A stretch of DNA of 5,144 nucleotides. Source: Candidatus Cloacimonas sp. 4484_140. GTDB taxonomy: Bacteria; Cloacimonadota; Cloacimonadia; JGIOTU-2. The stretch is from positions 1 through 5,144 of the forward strand of contig MVCT01000108.1 of NCBI GenBank assembly GCA_002049945.1, in the 5' to 3' direction. Made by a program: the position numbers and the translations under genes. Position 1 is the stretch's first letter. Each line of letters opens with the position of its first letter. Below, piece after piece: positions 1 to 5,144 of the stretch. Under the pieces are notes generated by a model, which saw only the letters and a program-made list of their open reading frames with translations, searched no databases and was not told the DNA's origin.

Positions 1-62
1 TGGGAACGAGAATACTGAAGGGCTTGGGAACGAGAATACTAGGGGGCTTGGGAACGAGAACA
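1..62. repeat. 24-bp tandem repeat, in frame with the nuclease gene
   Basis: Three copies of the core TGGGAACGAGAA begin at 1, 25 and 49, so the period is exactly 24 bp. Copies 1 and 2 agree at 21 of 24 bases; they differ only at 17-19 (GAA) versus 41-43 (AGG). Copy 3 keeps the first 12 bases and then diverges into coding sequence. Because 24 is a multiple of three, the array reads as an eight-residue peptide repeat in the frame of the downstream nuclease gene, with the core (L)GNENT occurring three times. The window begins inside a copy, so the array may be longer. The core does not recur elsewhere in the window. It could be an expanded linker within the protein or a dispersed genomic repeat that happens to be open in this frame. 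Confidence 0.85.
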
Positions 63-3000
63 CGCTTAACTTTACACTTGCGTTTGGTTCGATCTTTCAT
101 TCGGTCATTGCCAATCATTGGTGGGATTTCTCTGTTCATAAAAAAGAGGTTTCAAATCATATTGAAAATAAGTTCCCTGAAATCAACTTTGATGAAATCG
201 AATCGCAATTACAGTCGCATATATCCAACTTTCTTTCCAGTGTTATTTATCAACACATACATTCTATGAGCTTTCAGGAGCTTTTTCATGAGCTGCCGGT
301 TATTGGATGGCTGGATAATGGAGAACTCTATATTGAAGTAAATGGAATCTTAGATCTGCTCTATAAGAAGGACAACAAATGGTATTTAGTTGATTTCAAA
401 ACCGATAAAACAATTCGTGCTCATCACATATATGAGATCCAGCTTCAGACCTATCAATGGATGGTGAAACAGCTCTACAACATTGATGCGCAGGCATTTA
501 TTTACTATTCTTCAATTAATGAACTTCGTGAAGTAAAATGGGAGGATGAATACTTTTTAAAGATATTTCCAGGTGAACAGCATCCCTTTGTGCTCTCCGA
601 ACTTGAGGATATATCTATATCCGAAAATATCCTGAGCAAACTGGATTTTCTTGATCGCATATTAATTCTTAATCCAACCAGCTATCAATCTAAGAGAATG
701 GTGCAGGCACTTGCAAAGAGAAAACTCCTTACTCCAAATATTCAAATCACTACACTCAACAATCTTCTAATGATGCTTTCTGCACAGGGAAAAACAATAA
801 CTCCTGAATGTGGCACATTGCTTGTAAAAAAAGCTACTGAAGGGGTTCCTCTGAATGAGGGAACAGCAGAATTGCTTTCTGAGGCATTTCGAGAATTTAC
901 GCTCTGGAGGCAAAAATTTAGAGGTGGTGAAGATTTTAAGAAAATTCACTCTAAATATGAACAACTCCGACAAAAAATGCATTATCACTATAATTATGAA
1001 ATTCTAAATAAGGATCTTCAAAATTTCTTTGAGGGTAAAACGGTTATTCTTAACGGATTTTATAAAGAAAGTCCTCTTGAATATGAAGTAGTATCACAGT
1101 TATCAAAGCACGTTGAGAAATTCTGTTTTATTAATAATTTTGAATCTTTTAAGATAAACTCCACTTTTGATATTACTCCAAATATATGGAATTCTGTTAC
1201 ACAAAAAGAGATTGAGTCCAAACCCTGCTATACTCAATATTACTCTATCGAAACCGAGATTGATTCGATTGCCGGACAGATACACCGCTTGATAAATAAT
1301 GGTCGAAGCATCTCTAAAATAAAGGTGGCTGTATCCAGTATGGATGCCTATCTTCCAGTGATACAAAAAATCTTTCCTTCTTATGGAATTCCTTATCGTT
1401 CTATTGCATGTAACAGATTGATTGATAACCCCCTCACTAATTTTATGATCTCTCTGCTCACAATCATGCTCTCGCCAGAAAGACTTACATGGAATACAGT
1501 ATCCTCTCTTGTGCTTCATCCTCTTTTTAATACTGAAGGGGACATTTTCGAACTCGATGCACATTTGAGAAAAAATGGAATTCACTATTTTAGTGATATA
1601 ACCGAAATCAAAGATATTAAAAACTATTCTGAAGTTATTCATCATATTACAGATTTGATCAGCAATATAAAAGATATAGCAATCAATTTATCAGGCACTT
1701 CACTTCCTGAGAGAATTGATAATTTAATTAATGCGACTGGTATCAGTACAAAGATAGAACAGAATGAAATCTTGCAGGAATCCTATCTCTACATTCAAAA
1801 ATGTATAGAAAAGACTGTGGGTATTTATCGTGATATTGGGCTCAAGTTTAAACCTGACAACCTCCTAAAAGATATAAAAAAAGCTCTGAAAAATCAGGAT
1901 ATCCCTTCTCGAAGAGGACAAAAAGGTATTGAGATCATTGGATTTATGGATACGCTTGAACTTAATGATGTGAACCTTTTCATTGCCGGATTATCAGAAA
2001 ACTACTTCCCGGTTCCCCCAAAAAGTAATCCCTTTGCTTCATCTATTCCGGCATATAATTGGGAAAAAAGTGTGATGCTCCTCAATCACTGGCAGGAACT
2101 TGATTCTGAGCTTTACTACTCCTGCGCCGAACGGGACGGGGACGGAAATGTTCTCAATCCATCAACCTTATTGGAAACATTTACACAAACGAATGAAATT
2201 AAAGATCAATCCGCAGAACCGATCACTGCTCGCCAGCATTATCTTACCTATTATGATCATATAATTGAAAACCCGATCCTGCCCGTTTTGAAGCGTCATA
2301 ATGAATATCAAACCGATGCTATGGGTTCTTATAAAGGTTTGGTGAAGACTGATGAAAAATCCACTTTCACCTTTTCTTCAAGTGATATGAACACACTCAT
2401 CCAATGCCCGATGAAGTATCTTTTCAAAGATGTACTTGATCTAAAACCTCTTTCCTATGATGAAGATGCAGAGCAAAGATTACAGGTCGGAAATGTCATT
2501 CATAAGGCGCTTGAGCATTTCGGAAAGAATAACGGATTCCAGGTATTAAAAGAAAGCACTGCAAAAGCTCTCGATCTTCTTGCAGAATCCCTTTCCTATG
2601 CCCTTAATAAATTTCATGTTGATACTGATAAAGATCTTTTTGTCAGAAGAGTATATTCACCCTATGCAGACGGACTTAGCTCCGGCAAAGAGGACAATCT
2701 GCTGGTACAGCTTCTTACATTTGACAGCGATTATTTAAAAGAATATTCACCCATTAATTTTGAGCAGGTTTTTGGTATGCTGGAATCCGGGATAAATGAC
2801 ACATGGACTGTCTATGCACTCAAGAATAAAAAAGTCACACTGCACTTTCTAGGAAAGATAGATGGAATTTTCCAAAAAAACGATCAAGCTGAAATACTTG
2901 GCGTAGATTACAAAACCGGCTTTAATCCCAGTCCTACCGAGATCGAATCGTTCTGGGATATTCAGCCATTCTTATACATTCTGGTCATGAAATCACATTT

Positions 3001-3331
3001 TCCTGAAAGCAAGATCGCATTTCTCTACGAATCATTAAAAGATATTGCAAAATCAAAGGATAAGCAGCTTACTTTATATGAAGAGAATGAGCTATTCATT
3101 ATCACCCAGAAAAAAACAACGCTCAGTCAATTCAAAGAAGCCACAAAGAACATCTTTCTTCTTTATGGAACAAAAGTGATGAAAGGCGAGTTTCATATTC
3201 GGGAAAGGGAGTATGGCAGCAAACCATGCAGTTATTGTGACTTCAAGCGACTCTGTCGAAAAGATTGCTTCCCTTTCAAATTAAAGGATATTCATCAAAT
3301 TTTAGAATCCGCACAAAAAGGGGAAACATGA
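2..3331 (+). CDS. addB: AddA-type nuclease domain fused to an AddB-like nuclease (5' partial)
   Basis: The frame is open from base 2 to the TGA at 3329-3331 (1109 codons) and contains no ATG, GTG or TTG before 266. Residue numbers below count from Met266. The first part is the C-terminal RecB-family PD-(D/E)XK nuclease of an AddA-like protein: FGSIFH (bases 83-100, the GxxxH motif), GILD (Asp30), VDFKTD (Asp43, Lys45) and QLQTY (Gln59-Tyr63). A linker of about 30 residues leads to an AddB-like protein. This starts near residue 130 with ILNPTSYQSKRM, which sits where Walker A would be but lacks GKT/S. A motif-V-like stretch follows near 554-590 (IEIIGFMDTLELNDV, GLSENYFP). The second nuclease has GNVIH (742-746), GKID (Asp866), VDYKTG (Asp881, Lys883) and QPFLY (900-904). 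Cys714 plus CxxCx5C (Cys988, 991, 997) is the AddB iron-sulfur signature. Known AddAB complexes resect double-strand breaks in the cytoplasm for RecA-dependent repair. Fusion of the two subunits is unusual. The helicase part, if present, lies upstream of the window. Family assignment is firm; the true start is not visible. Confidence 0.88.
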   Translation, partial: GNENTEGLGNENTRGLGNENTLNFTLAFGSIFHSVIANHWWDFSVHKKEVSNHIENKFPEINFDEIESQLQSHISNFLSSVIYQHIHSMSFQELFHELPVIGWLDNGELYIEVNGILDLLYKKDNKWYLVDFKTDKTIRAHHIYEIQLQTYQWMVKQLYNIDAQAFIYYSSINELREVKWEDEYFLKIFPGEQHPFVLSELEDISISENILSKLDFLDRILILNPTSYQSKRMVQALAKRKLLTPNIQITTLNNLLMMLSAQGKTITPECGTLLVKKATEGVPLNEGTAELLSEAFREFTLWRQKFRGGEDFKKIHSKYEQLRQKMHYHYNYEILNKDLQNFFEGKTVILNGFYKESPLEYEVVSQLSKHVEKFCFINNFESFKINSTFDITPNIWNSVTQKEIESKPCYTQYYSIETEIDSIAGQIHRLINNGRSISKIKVAVSSMDAYLPVIQKIFPSYGIPYRSIACNRLIDNPLTNFMISLLTIMLSPERLTWNTVSSLVLHPLFNTEGDIFELDAHLRKNGIHYFSDITEIKDIKNYSEVIHHITDLISNIKDIAINLSGTSLPERIDNLINATGISTKIEQNEILQESYLYIQKCIEKTVGIYRDIGLKFKPDNLLKDIKKALKNQDIPSRRGQKGIEIIGFMDTLELNDVNLFIAGLSENYFPVPPKSNPFASSIPAYNWEKSVMLLNHWQELDSELYYSCAERDGDGNVLNPSTLLETFTQTNEIKDQSAEPITARQHYLTYYDHIIENPILPVLKRHNEYQTDAMGSYKGLVKTDEKSTFTFSSSDMNTLIQCPMKYLFKDVLDLKPLSYDEDAEQRLQVGNVIHKALEHFGKNNGFQVLKESTAKALDLLAESLSYALNKFHVDTDKDLFVRRVYSPYADGLSSGKEDNLLVQLLTFDSDYLKEYSPINFEQVFGMLESGINDTWTVYALKNKKVTLHFLGKIDGIFQKNDQAEILGVDYKTGFNPSPTEIESFWDIQPFLYILVMKSHFPESKIAFLYESLKDIAKSKDKQLTLYEENELFIITQKKTTLSQFKEATKNIFLLYGTKVMKGEFHIREREYGSKPCSYCDFKRLCRKDCFPFKLKDIHQILESAQKGET
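3318..3324 (+). promoter_or_regulatory. Ribosome binding site of the esterase gene
   Basis: AAGGGGA lies four bases from its GGGG core to the ATG at 3328 and sits inside the end of the nuclease gene. It supports 3328 as the start, rather than the in-frame ATG at 3265. That earlier start would place 21 charged and polar residues in front of a textbook signal peptide. The spacing is short, and the ATGA overlap also allows translational coupling with the upstream gene. Confidence 0.55.
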
Positions 3332-4653
3332 AGAAAATCGCAACAATTACCATTATTCTTCTAACTATTGCCCTCTCATCCAATATCTTCGGGCAAAACC
3401 ATGCATGGCTCGATGAGATCAACCGATTTGCAAATGATGACACCATTTCCGATGACTCACTTTATACGATCCTTACACACTGGGATTCCTATCCAGAGCT
3501 GGATTCAACAGGTGTGTTCATTACATACTACAATCAAATAAACGACACGCTGAATGCGCCTTACGTGCTTTTTGTCCCCTCAAATTATGATCCGCATCAA
3601 AAAACTGCAATGATCGTAAATCTGCACGGCGGAGTCAGCACAAGGGAATTTTATCCATTAGATGAGGGCTTTCCTCAGGATAACTCCTTTATTCCATTTG
3701 CAAAAAAGAATAAATGGCTCATTCTGTTTCCTTTTGGAAATATTGATACTTCATGGTGGGACATGGCAGGAGTCAGAAATATTCAAACTCAAATCAGAAC
3801 ACTTAAAACTTATTACAACATCGATGATGACAGGATATTTCTAACAGGTTTTTCAGACGGTGCCTCAGGTTCTTTCTTTATCGCAATGACTTCTCCAGAC
3901 GATTTTGCTTCGATGTATCCCCTTAATGGATTTCTTTCTGTTGGATCGATTGTTACAAACAGACCTACTTATTTACCTAATATGGTAAATCGGTCTGTGA
4001 ATGTTATCAATACTGATCTTGATGGACTTTACCCGGCAGCACGAATGCGTCTCATTATTGAACTTGCACTCGGAGCAGGAGCGGATATTCTATACAAAGA
4101 GTACTGGGGAATCGGGCATGCATTTGATTATGCGGAGTATGAAATTCCTATTATGATAAACAACATGAAGTTGCAACCGCGGGATATTTTTCATCCCTCA
4201 ATATATTGGGAAGCATGGACTCCTGAATATGGTAAGTGTGATTGGTTGGAGATCATTGAAATTGATTCCACTTTGGAGAAGAAATCCTGGCATAAGGAAT
4301 ATCAAATTCAGCTTCCAAATGACAGAATAAGTTTCGGCTTTTATCCTGATGACGACTTTGATTACGATGGAATTATGGTTAATAATCTCGTTGAAGGAGA
4401 AACACCTGCCCGTCAGATGGGACTTGAGGAACGGGATCTTATCATAAAAATGGATGGCATTCCAATTCACTCTTTGGGTGATATGGACAGCTTGAAAACA
4501 TTCAAACAGCGTGGTGATTCTGTTAGTCTTACTGTGATAAGAAACGAAGAAGAGATAAAGTTATATGGTCAGTTCCCTGACACAACTTATGATGATGCAA
4601 TTATCTATTCCAAGCCTTCCGGTGCCGTGAAAGCAGATTATTTCTGCCGATAA
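3328..4653 (+). CDS. Secreted alpha/beta-hydrolase (esterase/depolymerase-like) with C-terminal PDZ domain, C-terminus truncated
   Basis: 441 residues as read. Residues 1-22 form a signal peptide (KK, hydrophobic core, likely cut at NIFG|Q), so the enzyme acts in the periplasm or outside the cell. Residues about 78-270 are an alpha/beta-hydrolase of the PHB-depolymerase/feruloyl-esterase-like type. It has an oxyanion HGG at 100-102, the nucleophile elbow GFSDG with Ser176, a likely acid in TDLDG (Asp230 or Asp232), and His264 in GIGHAF. Residues about 333-416 form a PDZ domain (GIMVNNLVEGETPARQMGL, then GDLI-like ERDLIIKMDG), which usually binds peptide termini. The start at 3328 overlaps the nuclease stop in ATGA, which suggests one transcript. 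The protein ends abruptly after SGAVKADYFCR, while conserved-looking coding sequence continues in another frame to 4784, so the C-terminal domain is probably broken. The substrate cannot be told: ester, polyester or peptide are all possible. Confidence 0.82.
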   Translation: MKKIATITIILLTIALSSNIFGQNHAWLDEINRFANDDTISDDSLYTILTHWDSYPELDSTGVFITYYNQINDTLNAPYVLFVPSNYDPHQKTAMIVNLHGGVSTREFYPLDEGFPQDNSFIPFAKKNKWLILFPFGNIDTSWWDMAGVRNIQTQIRTLKTYYNIDDDRIFLTGFSDGASGSFFIAMTSPDDFASMYPLNGFLSVGSIVTNRPTYLPNMVNRSVNVINTDLDGLYPAARMRLIIELALGAGADILYKEYWGIGHAFDYAEYEIPIMINNMKLQPRDIFHPSIYWEAWTPEYGKCDWLEIIEIDSTLEKKSWHKEYQIQLPNDRISFGFYPDDDFDYDGIMVNNLVEGETPARQMGLEERDLIIKMDGIPIHSLGDMDSLKTFKQRGDSVSLTVIRNEEEIKLYGQFPDTTYDDAIIYSKPSGAVKADYFCR

Positions 4654-4784
4654 AAGTGGTAATAAACAATGAGATTTTTTTTGACAATTACATTGAAATT
4701 GATAGAGAATTTATGATGGATAACTTTCTCAGAAACCGTGACAGGACAGCACTGTGGGTAAAGAAAATGGAATTCTGGTTATAG
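4638..4784 (+). pseudogene. Out-of-frame remnant of the esterase C-terminal domain
   Basis: In the frame one base behind the esterase gene (codons starting at 4638, 4641 and so on), an uninterrupted stretch reads LFLPIKVVINNEIFFDNYIE and continues with IDREFMMDNFLRNRDR and TALWVKKMEFWL, then TAG at 4782-4784. It looks like real protein: alternating hydrophobic strands and an acidic/basic helix, with normal codon choice. It also resembles the small beta-rich domain that I recall following PDZ in related secreted hydrolases (an NG-x-x-V/I-F turn, then a closing strand). The esterase frame stops at 4651 after entering what should be this domain. A loss of 3n+1 bases (or gain of 3n+2) near 4640-4655 would explain both. 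A stand-alone gene is unlikely: there is no ribosome site, and the Met codons at 4713 and 4716 would leave only about 23 residues. Confidence 0.6.
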
Positions 4785-4785
4785 T

Positions 4786-4856
4786 AATTACCTTGTCACA
4801 AGTCGGACACGGCGTAGTGTAACGGAGACGGATCGAAGAGCTTGTGATAAGTAATT
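4786..4856. repeat. Imperfect inverted repeat with GC-richer core
   Basis: The left arm AATTACCTTGTCACAAG (4786-4802) and right arm CTTGTGATAAGTAATT (4841-4856) are inverted copies with one extra C and one substitution. In a plus-strand RNA the substitution is a G-U wobble, so the stem would be about 16 bp with one bulged C. The 38-base interior (4803-4840) is clearly richer in G than its surroundings. It contains a near-duplicate pair, CGGACACGG (4804-4812) and CGGAGACGG (4823-4831), and a small ACAC/GTGT stem (4807-4810 with 4817-4820). The left arm begins just after the TAG at 4784. It may be a small dispersed palindromic element, a remnant of an inserted element, or a transcript-end structure. 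There is no T tract, so it is not a classical terminator. Confidence 0.55.
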
Positions 4857-4864
4857 TGATTGAG

Positions 4865-4888
4865 CAGTCAGGGACCACTCCCTGACTG
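4865..4888. terminator. Perfect 10-bp hairpin, terminator-like
   Basis: CAGTCAGGGA (4865-4874) and TCCCTGACTG (4879-4888) pair perfectly around a CCAC loop. It lies between two convergent genes, where a shared transcription stop is expected. Neither strand has the run of T that a factor-independent terminator needs, so it may instead protect the 3' end of transcripts or be part of a repeat element. Confidence 0.45.
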
Positions 4889-4896
4889 ATACTTTG

Positions 4897-4918
4897 TGTC
4901 ATGGAATGGTCCATGACA
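4897..4918. terminator. Perfect 9-bp hairpin after the outer-membrane protein gene
   Basis: TGTCATGGA (4897-4905) and TCCATGACA (4910-4918) pair perfectly around an ATGG loop. Read on the minus strand, it starts 15 bases after the TAA of the beta-barrel gene, which is a typical place for a transcript-end hairpin. It lacks a following T tract on either strand, so intrinsic termination is uncertain. Confidence 0.45.
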
Positions 4919-4933
4919 ACTCGAACAATAGTA

Positions 4934-5143
4934 TTATATTCTGAACATCAATCCAAACACGATATGATGAAATTGTGCGTAGTTATACACTGGGTCTTTA
5001 TCTACACCACCTTCGAGAAATCTGTATCCAAGTTTCATACTTACTCTATCAGAAATACAGCCCGTCCACCCGAAGAATATATCTTCAGCACGCCCGTGGG
5101 GAGTTACAATCGCATCACCTTCAATACGAAGGTCCATACAGGG
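4934..5143 (-). CDS. Outer-membrane beta-barrel protein, C-terminal end (5' partial)
   Basis: The minus-strand frame is open from the right edge to the TAA at 4934-4936 and gives about 69 residues. The visible part has alternating hydrophobic and polar residues separated by polar turns: DLRIEGDAIV, RVSMKLGYRFLEGG, a DKDPVYNYAQ loop, and a last strand FHHIVFGLMFRI. This is the pattern of the final strands of an outer-membrane barrel, whose C-terminal strand is normally read by the BAM assembly machinery. The usual final aromatic residue is replaced by Ile. The ATG at 5135-5137 is probably internal: the frame stays open upstream of it, and 67 residues are too few for a barrel. The gene converges with the esterase gene. 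Exact family and cargo are unknown. The possibility that this is a truncated gene cannot be excluded. Confidence 0.62.
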   Translation of the reverse strand, partial: PCMDLRIEGDAIVTPHGRAEDIFFGWTGCISDRVSMKLGYRFLEGGVDKDPVYNYAQFHHIVFGLMFRI

Positions 5144-5144
5144 A

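Noticed and set aside
1..62. Possible CRISPR array
   Set aside because: The spacing is a constant 24 bp and the sequence between cores is itself nearly identical, so there are no unique spacers. The array is open in a coding frame and no cas gene is visible.
767..1645. Minus-strand open frames at 767-988 and 1103-1645
   Set aside because: They lie opposite well-supported AddB-like coding sequence, and their translations have no recognisable domain and skewed composition. They are shadows.
3265..3327. Upstream ATG at 3265 as the esterase start
   Set aside because: It would add 21 polar residues before a clear signal peptide and overlap the nuclease gene by 67 bases. The ATG at 3328 has a ribosome site and an ATGA junction.
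4198..4470. Minus-strand open frame opposite the PDZ region
   Set aside because: It is antisense to the well-supported PDZ coding sequence and has no domain of its own.
4638..4660. Programmed ribosomal frameshifting in the esterase gene
   Set aside because: No slippery heptamer or suitably placed downstream structure is evident, and part of the expected domain appears to be missing, which favours a deletion.
4675..4682. T8 run as the cause of the esterase frameshift (sequencing slip)
   Set aside because: Changing this run by one base does not join the two frames: upstream of it, only the remnant frame is open back to 4638, so the frame change lies earlier, near 4640-4655.
4729..4914. Minus-strand open frame of 61 codons through the hairpins
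   Set aside because: It crosses the esterase remnant, the inverted repeat and both hairpins, with no protein-like pattern and no ribosome site.

Overview
The window is AT-rich, gene-dense bacterial DNA read with the standard code. A 'FG|Q'-type signal peptide and the last strands of an outer-membrane beta-barrel point to a Gram-negative, diderm organism. Overall style resembles the FCB superphylum (Bacteroidota/Cloacimonadota-like lineages); this is an impression from protein style, not something the sequence proves.

Layout. Bases 1-60 hold two and a half copies of a 24-bp tandem repeat. The repeat lies inside an open reading frame that enters from the left edge and runs without a stop to 3331. 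That frame encodes the C-terminal RecB-family nuclease domain of an AddA-like helicase-nuclease, then, with no stop or start between them, a complete AddB-like protein (inactivated helicase fold plus a second nuclease domain with the AddB-type four-cysteine iron-sulfur signature). The only in-frame ATG near the left end (266) would remove part of the first nuclease domain, so the true start is upstream of the window, or the gene has lost its 5' part. The next gene (3328-4653) overlaps the nuclease stop by four bases (ATGA). It encodes a secreted alpha/beta-hydrolase (esterase/PHB-depolymerase-like) with a C-terminal PDZ domain. Its reading frame ends early: a well-preserved stretch of coding sequence continues in another frame to 4784, which suggests a frameshifting deletion near the 3' end.

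From 4785 to 4933 there is no gene, but there are three inverted-repeat structures: a long imperfect one with a GC-richer core (4786-4856) and two perfect short hairpins (4865-4888 and 4897-4918). The right edge holds the C-terminal end of an outer-membrane beta-barrel protein on the minus strand, convergent with the esterase gene.

How the genes fit together. The nuclease gene would act in RecBCD/AddAB-type double-strand-break resection in the cytoplasm. The hydrolase would act in the periplasm or outside the cell. They are translationally adjacent, but no shared pathway is evident. The most interesting points are the apparent AddA-AddB single-chain fusion, the in-frame 24-bp repeat just before the first nuclease motif, the broken C-terminal domain of the esterase, and the structured convergent intergenic region.
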